Source: Bacillota bacterium | GTDB taxonomy: Bacteria > Bacillota > Clostridia > Acetivibrionales > DSM-1351 | NCBI GenBank assembly: GCA_023415305.1 | Contig: JAEZKZ010000110.1 | Location: forward strand, 1-64,000 | Length of the DNA: 64,000 nucleotides | Reading direction: 5' to 3' | The notes under the pieces: generated by a model | What the model was told of the DNA's origin: nothing | The model's database searches: none | Seen by the model: only the letters and a program-made list of their open reading frames with translations | Shown here: positions 7,325 through 15,297 of the stretch, one piece after another | Layout of the letters: each line of letters starts with the position of its first letter | Numbering within the stretch: position 1 is the first letter of the stretch | Made by a program: the position numbers and the translations under genes

Positions 7325-8305
7325 ATGGAAAATAATATTGCTATTAAATTAAAAAAAGAAAATAGATCCTTCAGAGAATTTGGTGTACTGATGGTTCTTC
7401 TGGGAATTGTAGTAGTTTTGAGTATTGCAGCACCGTCTTTCTTAAGAGCTCAGAATCTTATCAATATTGTCAGACAGATGACGGAAATTGGGATTATGGC
7501 TATAGGTATGACAATGATTATAGTCTGTGCCGAGATTGACTTGTCAATAGGCTCAATCTACGGGGCAACAGCAATGATGGCAGCTTTGTTAATCAAAGAT
7601 GGGATTTCTCCTACAATAGCATTTGTTATCGCAATTGCTGCAGGTGCTGCCATTGGTTTCATCAACGGATTTTTATCAACAAAGGCAAAGATGCCCGCAT
7701 TTATAGTAACTTTGGGAACAATGCAAATATTCAGAAGTGTTGCCTATGCAATCTCCGGTGGCAGAAGCATCGGCGCATTTTCCAAAGAGGCTCAAGGCAG
7801 CTGGTTTTTCGGTATTGGTGGTAGTGTTGGTCCTATACCTGTTCAAGTTATAATAATGATAGCTCTTTACGTAATTGCTTTCGTTGTTATGAAAAAAACC
7901 AAATTAGGTTTTGATATTTATGCTACAGGTGGAAATAAGAGAGCAGCTAAATTGGCAGGAATAAATACTGACCGTATGAAAATTGTCAGCTTTGTAGTAA
8001 TGGGTGCTTTAGCTGCTTTTGCAGGAATCATTAGTATTGCTTACCTAAAGTCTGTTCCTACAACTGCAGGTGCAGGTCGTGAGATGGACGTTATAGCGGC
8101 TGTAATTTTGGGTGGTACCAGCATGAGCGGTGGAAGAGGTTCAATATTGGGCACATTTTTAGGAGCCGCCATTATGGCTGTTGTTAGAAACGGTATGGTA
8201 CTTCTGAGCGTTCCCGCCTTCTGGCAATCAGGATTTATCGGTATAATAATTATCGCAGCAGTATTGATGGATACATGGATTACTCAACGAAAAAGCGTAA
8301 GATAA
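7325..8305 (+). CDS. rbsC: Ribose-type ABC transporter permease (RbsC-like)
   Basis: A 326-residue polytopic protein of the RbsC/BPD_transp_2 family with about 8-10 hydrophobic segments. Family marks include NIVRQMTEIGIMAIGMTMIIVCAEIDLSIGS near residue 50, GFINGFLSTKAKMPAFIVTLGTM, and GGTSMSGGRGSILGTFLGA near residue 265. ATG 7325 is chosen over ATG 7313 because GGAG (7315-7318) lies between them at ideal spacing. It forms the membrane channel with the lipoprotein and ATPase encoded on either side. Confidence 0.9.
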   Translation: MENNIAIKLKKENRSFREFGVLMVLLGIVVVLSIAAPSFLRAQNLINIVRQMTEIGIMAIGMTMIIVCAEIDLSIGSIYGATAMMAALLIKDGISPTIAFVIAIAAGAAIGFINGFLSTKAKMPAFIVTLGTMQIFRSVAYAISGGRSIGAFSKEAQGSWFFGIGGSVGPIPVQVIIMIALYVIAFVVMKKTKLGFDIYATGGNKRAAKLAGINTDRMKIVSFVVMGALAAFAGIISIAYLKSVPTTAGAGREMDVIAAVILGGTSMSGGRGSILGTFLGAAIMAVVRNGMVLLSVPAFWQSGFIGIIIIAAVLMDTWITQRKSVR

Positions 8306-8323
8306 TTGCAAGGAGGTAGGATA

Positions 8324-9814
8324 GTGGATCACATTATTTGTTTTGAAAATATAACCAAAAAATTTGGTGGAACATCTGCATTATCAGACGTTTGCTTTAA
8401 AATTAAAAAGGGTGAAGTTCATTGCCTGTGTGGCGAGAATGGAGCTGGAAAATCAACACTGATGAACTTATGTGCCGGTGTTTTCCAGCCAACCAGCGGC
8501 ATTATCAAGATTGATGGTGAGGAAGTAAAGATTCATAGTATTGCTCATTCGGAAAAACTGGGCTTTTCCATTGTATACCAGGAGGTTCCACTATGCTTGA
8601 ATATGAGCATTGCACACAATATATTCATGGGTTCCTCAAAAAGCACAAAGGGTATTTTTCTCAATGAGAAATTTATGGAAAAGGAAACAGAGAAACTCTT
8701 AGAGAGATTCAAGTTAAACAGAAAGCCCTCAGATATGGTTGGAAGCCTGAGTATAGCAGAACAATCAATTGTCCAGATTGCGAAAGCGGTGTACTTTAAT
8801 CCAAGGATTTTAATAATGGATGAACCTACAGCCGCATTAACAAATGACCAGAGAAATGTCATGTTTGAAATAATTAAAGAGCTTAAGGAAAAAAACGGGA
8901 CAACTATCATTTATATAAGTCATAGACTGGAAGAAATCATGGAAATAGGAGATACCATCACTGTTCTCCGTGATGGCCAATTTGTAACCACTGAAAGCGT
9001 AGCTAACGTGACAATTGATGATCTGGTAAACCTAATGGTTGGCAGAAAGATTGATGCTTCTCAGGATATACCTAGCTACAACACCGGTGAGAAACTTTTG
9101 GAAGTCAGAAACCTAACCAGAAAAGGTGAATTCGAAAATATCAGTTTTGAGCTCAATAAGGGTGAAATACTGGGCTTAGGTGGATTTGTGGGGGCTGGCA
9201 GATCAGAAGTGCTGATGTCCTTGTTCGGGTTTAACAAACCTGATTCAGGAGAAATATATATTAATGACGTAAAGGCTTCTATCAACTCACCTGCAGATGC
9301 AATTGGAAACGGCATCGGCCTCATCCCTGAGAATAGAAGAGATGATGCGCTGATAGAAGAAATGACAATTAAGCAAAATGCTCAAGTAGTTATAATTAAG
9401 GATTTAGTTAAAGGCCTTCTTATAGATAGAAAGCTAGCTGACAATAAAATGAAGGAAATGGTCAGTAAGTATAAGATAAAAGCTAATAATGTTAATCTCC
9501 CAATATTAACACTCTCAGGAGGTAATCAGCAAAAGGTAATAATTTCACGATGGATAAGTAATTCTCCAAAAATTCTTTTGTGTGATGAACCCACCAGAGG
9601 TATTGATGTTGGTGCGAAAGCTGAAGTTTATTCAATTCTTCGAAGTATTGCAAAAGAAGGTATAGGAATTATAATTGTATCCTCTGAATTACCTGAATTG
9701 CTTGCTCTCAGCGACCGAATCGTAGTTATGCACGAGGGTCATATCACAGGCCAGATGATGAGAAAAGAAGCTACTGAAGAAAAATTTATGAGATATGCAG
9801 CAGCTGTTGTCTAA
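8324..9814 (+). CDS. rbsA: Ribose-type ABC transporter ATP-binding protein (RbsA-like)
   Basis: A 496-residue double ABC ATPase. Half one has Walker A GENGAGKST (about 36-44), a degenerate signature LSIAEQ and Walker B LIMDEPTAAL. Half two has the modified P-loop GGFVGAGRSE typical of RbsA second domains, the signature LSGGNQQKV and Walker B LLCDEPTRGIDVGAKAE. Two P-loop halves in one chain are characteristic of RbsA/MglA/XylG importers. The start is GTG 8324, preceded by AAGGAGG at good spacing; the frame extends to a TTG directly after the rbsC stop, but that has no ribosome binding site. Confidence 0.92.
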   Translation: MDHIICFENITKKFGGTSALSDVCFKIKKGEVHCLCGENGAGKSTLMNLCAGVFQPTSGIIKIDGEEVKIHSIAHSEKLGFSIVYQEVPLCLNMSIAHNIFMGSSKSTKGIFLNEKFMEKETEKLLERFKLNRKPSDMVGSLSIAEQSIVQIAKAVYFNPRILIMDEPTAALTNDQRNVMFEIIKELKEKNGTTIIYISHRLEEIMEIGDTITVLRDGQFVTTESVANVTIDDLVNLMVGRKIDASQDIPSYNTGEKLLEVRNLTRKGEFENISFELNKGEILGLGGFVGAGRSEVLMSLFGFNKPDSGEIYINDVKASINSPADAIGNGIGLIPENRRDDALIEEMTIKQNAQVVIIKDLVKGLLIDRKLADNKMKEMVSKYKIKANNVNLPILTLSGGNQQKVIISRWISNSPKILLCDEPTRGIDVGAKAEVYSILRSIAKEGIGIIIVSSELPELLALSDRIVVMHEGHITGQMMRKEATEEKFMRYAAAVV

Positions 9815-9896
9815 ATTTGACTAAGGGCTTGGAAATATTTTATCTTTTAGTAAGTAGATCGAGATAAGTTATTTTTTAAGAATAGTAGGTATACAG

Positions 9897-10307
9897 ATGA
9901 AAAAAACAAAAATATTAAACTCAGATTTATCCGCTGTAATCGCATTAATGGGGCACACAGATTCAATTGCAATTGGAGATGCCGGATTACCAATACCAAA
10001 CTCTTCAAAACGAATTGATCTGGCTGTCAAAAGGGATTTACCCTCCTTTCTTGATGTTCTTGAAACCGTTCTTTACGAATTGGAAGTTGAAGAAGTAACT
10101 ATTGCTTCTGAAATGATAAATGATAATCCGGTTTTATATAAAAAAATGACCGAAATGTTTAGTTCGGTAAAGATAAATTTAGTTCCTCATATAGAATTTA
10201 AAGAAATGACAAAAAGTTGTAAAGCCGTTGTCAGGACAGGGGAATGTATGCCATATGCGAATATCATTCTGCATTCAGGAGTAGCTTTCACCTGTGCAAA
10301 TGAGTAA
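9897..10307 (+). CDS. rbsD: D-ribose pyranase
   Basis: RbsD interconverts the pyranose and furanose forms of ribose so that ribokinase can use the sugar. The 136-residue length is typical. The N-terminal motif MGHTDSIAIGDAGLPIP contains the catalytic His20 at its usual position, and the C-terminal PYANIIL segment carries the conserved Tyr/Asn that shape the active site. The ribosome binding site is weak (TAGGT). The 82-bp gap after rbsA has no clear terminator, so it is probably the last gene of the operon. Its presence is the best sequence evidence that the transported sugar is ribose or a close relative. Confidence 0.88.
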   Translation: MKKTKILNSDLSAVIALMGHTDSIAIGDAGLPIPNSSKRIDLAVKRDLPSFLDVLETVLYELEVEEVTIASEMINDNPVLYKKMTEMFSSVKINLVPHIEFKEMTKSCKAVVRTGECMPYANIILHSGVAFTCANE

Positions 10308-10429
10308 GCGCGGTATTTTTAGAAATAAAGTTGTTTCAAGAGAAATTTCTAAAATCCACATCCGGTCAACTAATTATAATTATAACGTATAGGTTATTGA
10401 TAAGATTTTATTACCTCTGCGTGCCAAAG

Positions 10430-10480
10430 AAGAAATGGTGTTTATAGTGTCCTGATAGGACGCTGTAAACACCATTTCTT
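10430..10480. repeat. Long imperfect hairpin
   Basis: AAGAAATGGTGTTTA on the left pairs with TAAACACCATTTCTT on the right, extended inward through GTCC/GGAC to a 5-base loop, giving a stem of about 23 bp with two or three mismatches. It could terminate transcription from the ribose arm, but no long T tract follows. A decayed miniature element is an alternative. Confidence 0.5.
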
Positions 10481-10538
10481 GATTTAAAAAGTTCTTTATC
10501 AATCAATCCCCAAAATATATAAGCCAAAGAGTGAGACA

Positions 10539-10625
10539 ATGTACCAGCCTATATTAGAACTATTAACCGATTTTGCCATCAGAATTAGTAAAATCATCGA
10601 GAAAATGCGCGACGTAGGTATATAA
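10539..10625 (+). CDS. Possible 28-residue amphipathic peptide
   Basis: ATG 10539 opens a short frame with alternating hydrophobic and charged residues (MYQPILELLTDF, then IRISKIIEKMRDVGI), which would form an amphipathic helix. The upstream AGAGTGAG is a weak ribosome binding site. No Cys, signal peptide or known motif is present. It may be a chance ORF; it is listed because it lies in an otherwise empty region directly after a long hairpin. Confidence 0.2.
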   Translation: MYQPILELLTDFAIRISKIIEKMRDVGI

Positions 10626-10784
10626 AACTGATATAGTAAATACAGGGTTAATATTAAATTTGTAATACAATTTTATTGGAAAAGTAGATAAAAAATAGGA
10701 ATATTCATAAAATGAAGAATATACTTTGAAAACAAGATTTTAGAGTATACTAGATAGCTAAATGAATTGTATATAGGGGGTTTT

Positions 10785-11333
10785 ATGAATAGAGGTGCAT
10801 TTGTTAAGCTTGCATACGGGTTTTTATTCATATTAATTGATTTTCGTATCATGGGTATAGACGTACTACCTGACTTTATCGGGTATATATTGTTTGCTTT
10901 AAGTTTCAGCGCATTGACCTCATACAGTAATTATTTCAGAAGAGGATTGTATGTTAACATTCCAATGTTGATTTTTTCATTTTTCTCTATATATGAGAAG
11001 CCCGGACAGACAAACGGGATAAGTATTGGCCCATGGGGATTGTTGGGAATTCCTATTACTATCGGAATTATTATATTAAGTATTTTGGTAGTGTACTATT
11101 TGTTTCAAGGTATTATTGAAATGGCAAAAAATAAAGGTGTTGGTCACATTGCAGATGAAGCCGGCAATAGATGGAAACAGTTTTTGTATTTACAGGTTGC
11201 ATTCCTTCTTGCTTTTGTATTGATATTTGTTCCTTTCCTTGCTATTGTTTATATTATAGTGATGCTGATAGTATCAGTGGTTCTTACATTTGCTTTCATG
11301 AGATTTATGAGGGTTTGCGGAGAGTATTTATAA
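10785..11333 (+). CDS. Hypothetical multi-pass membrane protein
   Basis: A 182-residue protein I do not recognise. It has about five or six hydrophobic segments: two near the start (LAYGFLFILIDF, FIGYILFALSF), one around IPMLIFSFFSIY, one long helix ITIGIIILSILVVYYLF and a C-terminal hairpin (FLLAFVLIFVPFLAIVYIIVML then SVVLTFAFM). A soluble loop with MAKNKGVGHIADEAGNRW separates the halves. ATG 10785 is supported by AGGGGG four bases upstream; an in-frame TTG at 10767 has no such signal. The downstream HD-domain gene follows after 50 bp on the same strand, but a functional link is not evident. Confidence 0.75.
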   Translation: MNRGAFVKLAYGFLFILIDFRIMGIDVLPDFIGYILFALSFSALTSYSNYFRRGLYVNIPMLIFSFFSIYEKPGQTNGISIGPWGLLGIPITIGIIILSILVVYYLFQGIIEMAKNKGVGHIADEAGNRWKQFLYLQVAFLLAFVLIFVPFLAIVYIIVMLIVSVVLTFAFMRFMRVCGEYL

Positions 11334-11383
11334 GAATAGAATAATGTTATGTATAAGGTAATATGAAACGGAGAGAAGTACTA

Positions 11384-11974
11384 ATGAATGAACGCTTGAT
11401 GAAACAAATACAGTTTATCACTGAGATAGACAGACTAAAGAATATTTTTCGACAGAATATTGTCATAGGAACAGACCGTAAGGAGAATGATGCTGAACAT
11501 TCCTGGCATATGGCTGCTATGGCTGTTCTATTGTCGGAATATTCAGCTGATAAAAATCTGAATCTCTTACAGGTCTTAAAACTTATACTTGTACATGACC
11601 TAGTGGAAATAGGTGCAGGAGATACCTTCTGCTATGATGAGAAGGGCTGTAAGGATAAAGCGGAGAGAGAGGAAAAAGCGGCACAGCAGCTATTCAGTTT
11701 GTTACCCCGGGATCAGGCAGACGAAATTTATGGTCTATGGAGAGAATTTGAAGAACTCAGAACACCCGAAGCCAAATTCGCTGTATGCATGGACAGGCTT
11801 CAGCCACTGCTGTTAAATTATAATACAAAGGGTCATACCTGGCAGAAGCCGGGTGTAACCAGCGAAAAAGTTATCAAAAGAAACAGAATGCTTGAACAGT
11901 ACGCACCGGAATTATGGAAGCTCGCTAAAGAAATTATTGAGACATCAATTGAAGAAGGCATATTGAAAAAATAA
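11384..11974 (+). CDS. HD-domain phosphohydrolase, YfbR/HDDC2 type
   Basis: A 196-residue HD-superfamily metal-dependent phosphohydrolase. Metal ligands are visible: His in AEHSWHMA (about residues 35-42), the HD pair in LILVHDLVEIGAGDTF, and an Asp in AVCMDRLQPLL. This pattern matches the YfbR/HDDC2 group, several members of which are 5'-deoxynucleotidases acting on dNMPs. ATG 11384 is chosen over ATG 11363 because GGAGAG lies between them. A nucleotide pool or house-cleaning role is inferred from the family only. Confidence 0.82.
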   Translation: MNERLMKQIQFITEIDRLKNIFRQNIVIGTDRKENDAEHSWHMAAMAVLLSEYSADKNLNLLQVLKLILVHDLVEIGAGDTFCYDEKGCKDKAEREEKAAQQLFSLLPRDQADEIYGLWREFEELRTPEAKFAVCMDRLQPLLLNYNTKGHTWQKPGVTSEKVIKRNRMLEQYAPELWKLAKEIIETSIEEGILKK

Positions 11975-11999
11975 CAGTTTTTACACTCAAATATTATTA

Positions 12000-12023
12000 A
12001 CAACATATAAAACAACATATAAA
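12000..12023 (+). repeat. Perfect 12-bp tandem duplication
   Basis: ACAACATATAAA is present twice head to tail, immediately upstream of the ribosome binding site of the next gene. Confidence 0.7.
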
Positions 12024-12036
12024 CGGAGGTATAAAC

Positions 12037-12501
12037 ATGTTTAAGGAAATGAGAAGAAGTGACAGGCAGCTTGGTGAAGAAGAAGCACTCAAATTGTTAA
12101 AAGAGGCCCAATACGGGATTCTTTCAACCTCTGGAGAAAATGGGTATGCATATGGAGTGCCCTTGAATTATGTCTATTCAGACGGCAGTATATATTTTCA
12201 CTGTGCTCAGGAGGGAGCCAAATTGAATAATATTTCTAATAATAACAAGGTATCCTTTTGCGTAATAGGAGACTCTGAACCCATCCCCGAAAAATTCAGC
12301 TACAGATATATGAGTGCAGTTGTATTCGGAAGTTGCTCAGAAGTGTTTGAAAACGAGAAGGAAATGGCTCTGACTGCGTTGATTCAAAAGTATGCATCTG
12401 AATTTCTTAATAAGGGCATGGATTATATTAAAAAGGATATAGACTCTACTAAAGTAATTAAAATTAGTATTGAACATATAACCGGAAAGGCAAGAAGATA
12501 A
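12037..12501 (+). CDS. Pyridoxamine 5'-phosphate oxidase-family flavoprotein (NimA-like)
   Basis: A 154-residue split-barrel flavin-binding protein. It opens with the pattern MRRSDRQLGEEEALKLLKEAQYGILSTSGENGYAYGVPLNYVY, characteristic of the NimA/5-nitroimidazole reductase-like group, followed by YFHCAQEGAKLNNI, which contributes to FMN phosphate binding. Members bind FMN or F420 and reduce small molecules; several reduce nitroimidazoles. CGGAGG lies before the ATG. Substrate cannot be told from sequence, and most clostridial homologues are uncharacterised. Confidence 0.83.
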   Translation: MFKEMRRSDRQLGEEEALKLLKEAQYGILSTSGENGYAYGVPLNYVYSDGSIYFHCAQEGAKLNNISNNNKVSFCVIGDSEPIPEKFSYRYMSAVVFGSCSEVFENEKEMALTALIQKYASEFLNKGMDYIKKDIDSTKVIKISIEHITGKARR

Positions 12502-12643
12502 TTAATTTACAAATTATTCCTGTTAATATAAAAATTTGTATGTCATTGGAATCTGTAAAAATATGATTGGTATAAAAATTCCTCTTAATCAAATAATATT
12601 TACTAGCTTGAAATAATTAAAATATAAGTGGAGGAATTTGAAT

Positions 12644-12820
12644 ATGAAAGTTAAAAAAATGGATCATCCAAATCAAGGAATAAGATGTATTGTTAATACT
12701 TGCACTTATTATATGCAAGGAGATCACTGCTCAGCAGAGCAAATCGAAGTAAAACCAAGAAACGCCTCAAACTCTCAGGAGACCGATTGTTCAACCTTCT
12801 CACCCGAAGCTAACGCTTAA
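12644..12820 (+). CDS. DUF1540 cysteine-rich small protein
   Basis: A 58-residue protein with the DUF1540 cysteine pattern: Cys in IRCIVNTCTYY, then DHCSAEQIEV and ETDCSTF. The four cysteines probably bind a metal. DUF1540 proteins are common in clostridia and often co-occur with sporulation or stress genes, but have no established function. GGAGG lies about 8 bases before the ATG; a TTG six bases earlier is in frame but worse placed. A second, unlinked member lies on the minus strand at 63445-63618. Confidence 0.85.
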   Translation: MKVKKMDHPNQGIRCIVNTCTYYMQGDHCSAEQIEVKPRNASNSQETDCSTFSPEANA

Positions 12821-12829
12821 GAAACATAA

Positions 12830-12869
12830 TTCAAGCCTGTGAAGAAATTCTTAACAGGCTTGAATTTTT
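12830..12869 (+). terminator. Terminator of the DUF1540 gene
   Basis: TTCAAGCCTGT (12830-12840) pairs with ACAGGCTTGAA (12854-12864), an 11-bp perfect stem followed by T5. Confidence 0.85.
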
Positions 12870-12955
12870 ATTGTCAAGGAAAGTAAAAATTTTAATATCT
12901 TAAATGATGGAAAATGGTATAATAAAAGGATAATGAATAACTTTCCCTTGACAAT
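12870..12955. repeat. Segment bounded by 15-16-bp inverted repeats
   Basis: ATTGTCAAGGAAAGT (12870-12884) and ACTTTCCCTTGACAAT (12940-12955) are inverted copies differing by one inserted base. Each arm contains TTGACA when read outward from the segment, so they might be divergent -35 regions with a shared operator, or the ends of a very small mobile element. Confidence 0.45.
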
Positions 12956-13235
12956 AACAAACTTTGATTTAATGCACGTGCCAGAATTTCACTAATACAT
13001 TAATCTGAAGAAAGTATTCAGTAGAAGGCACATGCGCAAACAAAAGTGGCTCTGCCACCTTTGTTCTTATGGATAAAGTAACATTTAAAGAATGGAGTGC
13101 CAGAGTGAATGATATATGTGGTAAGTCACTTTGACTTTCACACAGCGAAATGCACTACGTGTCTTATCCTTACTATTTGGTACGCGCTGTGAGCGCGGAT
13201 GAGAGATAATATTACATATAAGGGAGGTCTGTCCC

Positions 13236-14195
13236 ATGAAATACTTCGAATTATATGACGCAGACAATAAACTACTAAGAATGTCCAGAATTATTCTGGG
13301 AGGAGTACCTTTTGGCACCACTCTTGATGAACAACAATCCTTCGAAATGTTGGATAAGTATTTTGAAAGAGGCGGAAACACCATTGATACAGCAAGAGTT
13401 TATTGTGATTGGCTTGAAAATGGTCATTCGGCTAGTGAACGCACTATTGGAGCCTGGATAAAGTCAAAAAATAATCGAAATGAGGTTATACTCATTACCA
13501 AGGGCGGACACCCTGCTGAAGACGGAGTATCCCGTTTATCCAAGCAAGAAATACTCAGTGATATGGACCTTAGTCTCAAGGCATTGCAAACCGATTATGT
13601 AGATTTATACCTTTTGCATAGAGATGATTTTAACAAACCTGTTAATGAGATCATGGATACTTTGCACTTGCTGGTTCAACAGGGAAAAGCAAGAGCTGTA
13701 GGTGTATCAAACTGGACTTGTGACAGAATTCTTGAAGCTAATGCTTATGCTGATAAAAACAATAAAACCAGGCTTATAATTTCACAAATCCAGTGGAGTC
13801 TTGCTGAATGCTTTCCGCAAAATTTTAACGATTCGACTCTTGTTTGTATGAATCAAAAAGAATATAATCAATATCTCGATATGGGGATGCCGGTTATGGC
13901 ATTTTCGTCACAGGCTAACGGATTATTTTCCAAAGCTAATGAAAATGGCTTGGAATATGTACCTAAAAAGCTCCTGAAATTTTTAACACTGGAGAACATC
14001 AACCGTTTTAACAACTTGCTTAAACTATGCAAAAGAAAAGGTTACAGCAGAACCGCTGTGGCGTTGAATTATATTATAGATAACAAATTGAACGGCTCGG
14101 CTATCATAGGGTGTACAAATCTTGAACAGCTTTATGATTGCATGGGAGCAGCTGATATTACACTTACAGAAGAAGAAGTCGAAAGCCTTGTATAA
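13236..14195 (+). CDS. Aldo/keto reductase
   Basis: A 319-residue NADPH-dependent oxidoreductase of the aldo/keto reductase TIM-barrel family. The catalytic tetrad is visible: Asp and Tyr in NTIDTARVY (about 47-55), Lys in LITKGGHP and His in LYLLHRDD. Cofactor-binding segments near the C-terminus include AIIGCTNLEQL. GGGAGGT precedes the ATG at good spacing. Neighbours give no metabolic context; it stands alone between two intergenic regions. Substrate is probably a sugar or small carbonyl compound. Confidence 0.88.
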   Translation: MKYFELYDADNKLLRMSRIILGGVPFGTTLDEQQSFEMLDKYFERGGNTIDTARVYCDWLENGHSASERTIGAWIKSKNNRNEVILITKGGHPAEDGVSRLSKQEILSDMDLSLKALQTDYVDLYLLHRDDFNKPVNEIMDTLHLLVQQGKARAVGVSNWTCDRILEANAYADKNNKTRLIISQIQWSLAECFPQNFNDSTLVCMNQKEYNQYLDMGMPVMAFSSQANGLFSKANENGLEYVPKKLLKFLTLENINRFNNLLKLCKRKGYSRTAVALNYIIDNKLNGSAIIGCTNLEQLYDCMGAADITLTEEEVESLV

Positions 14196-14279
14196 GTTTT
14201 TTGTCATGACTTTAGTATTATATTAGAAAGCTTACAGTATATTGTTATGTATAATAAAGTGTGATAGCTGAGGAGAATT

Positions 14280-15227
14280 ATGAGGGGTATAAACACAAGC
14301 GGTGCTGTTCTGCTGCTGTTTATTATATGGAATCTTTCGGCCTTCATATATCGGAGGCTTTGGAGCGGAAACAATACCAGAAAGGGTAAGAGCAGTAGAG
14401 TACGGCTTATTACATTAACCATAAATGTTTTGATAATAGCCGGTCTTGTCTATTTTTCAACAGTAATAGGTGTTACTCATTACATAATCAAGTCGGATAG
14501 AATACCTCAAGAATTTAATGGATATAAAATACTACAAATATCGGATTTTCACACGGGTTCCTTTTATGGTGGAGTAAATGCTCTTATAGAGGAAGTAAGG
14601 AAAGAAGACCCGGATATTATAGTTTTAACCGGAGATATGGTCGATGATAACAAGATTAATATGATTCCGTTAAAAAAGCTTGTAGTAGAACTGGTCAACA
14701 TTGCTCCGGTGTATTCCGTTTCTGGTAACCACGATGTATGGTATGGTAATTTCAAGGAGTTACAAAAGTCAATAAAAAATTCAGGTGTAAATCTGATGGA
14801 TAACAGGAAAGTAATACTTCAAAGAGGGAATTCAAGTATTAACCTGTACGGGATAGGTGATCCCGAATCATGGAATTATACAACAGCTTCGTATTATCTG
14901 CAGGAGAAGATTAAGGCGCTGAACCCCGACATGGGCTACAACATACTTCTTTTTCACAGGGCAAATATGTTTGATACTATTAAAGGAAACGGTTTTCAAT
15001 TAGTATTGTCGGGGCATATGCATGGTGGACAGTTACAAATTCCCTTTATCGGTGGCTTGATCTCACCTCATCTTGACCGAAGATGGTTCCCAAAATATAC
15101 AGATGGTAAGTGGACTTCAACCGGTACAACTCTGATTGTCAGCAGAGGGTTAGGGAATAATGCTCCTGTACCAAGGGTGCTGAATCCTCCTGAGGTTGTT
15201 GTAGTTACTCTTGAAAGTGGAAATTGA
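14280..15227 (+). CDS. Membrane-anchored calcineurin-like metallophosphoesterase
   Basis: A 315-residue protein with two N-terminal hydrophobic segments (TSGAVLLLFIIWNLSAFIY and TLTINVLIIAGLVYFSTVIGV) and then a calcineurin-like phosphoesterase domain. The dimetal motifs are complete: SDFHTG (D-x-H), LTGDMVDD (GD), SGNHDVW (GNHD), LFHRAN and SGHMHGGQ (GHxH). This matches the YkuE-like group, some of which act on cell envelope or lipid phosphoesters. AGGAG lies just before the ATG. Its TGA stop overlaps the LexA box of the next operon. Confidence 0.85.
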   Translation: MRGINTSGAVLLLFIIWNLSAFIYRRLWSGNNTRKGKSSRVRLITLTINVLIIAGLVYFSTVIGVTHYIIKSDRIPQEFNGYKILQISDFHTGSFYGGVNALIEEVRKEDPDIIVLTGDMVDDNKINMIPLKKLVVELVNIAPVYSVSGNHDVWYGNFKELQKSIKNSGVNLMDNRKVILQRGNSSINLYGIGDPESWNYTTASYYLQEKIKALNPDMGYNILLFHRANMFDTIKGNGFQLVLSGHMHGGQLQIPFIGGLISPHLDRRWFPKYTDGKWTSTGTTLIVSRGLGNNAPVPRVLNPPEVVVVTLESGN

Positions 15228-15252
15228 ACATTTGTTCGATTTGTAGTATAAT
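15224..15252 (+). promoter_or_regulatory. SOS-controlled promoter with perfect LexA box
   Basis: -35 TTGAAC (15224-15229) and -10 TATAAT (15247-15252) are separated by 17 bp. A perfect Gram-positive LexA box GAAC-ATTT-GTTC occupies 15226-15237, covering the -35 and spacer, where LexA would block RNA polymerase. The same half-sites occur at the recA promoter in this window (34597-34608). Confidence 0.8.
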
Positions 15253-15297
15253 TATCTTATTATTGGTAGTAAACTAGTTAGCAATTTAAGGATGGGT

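Larger units (their letters stand above)
10308..10784 (+). other. Intergenic region with two inverted repeats and a tiny ORF
   Basis: A 477-bp gap. TTTTAGAAAT (10317-10326) is inverted at 10345-10354. A much longer hairpin spans 10430-10480. A 28-codon ORF lies at 10539-10625. The rest is AT-rich with no recognisable RNA gene. Confidence 0.6.
12821..13235 (+). other. Intergenic region before the aldo/keto reductase
   Basis: A 415-bp gap holding the DUF1540 terminator, an inverted-repeat-bounded 86-bp segment (12870-12955), a TATAAT at 12918-12923, and a small hairpin GTGGC-TCT-GCCAC flanked by AACAAA/TTTGTT (about 13036-13063). A 21-codon ORF starts at the ATG near 13070 but has no recognisable homology. 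Confidence 0.6.
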
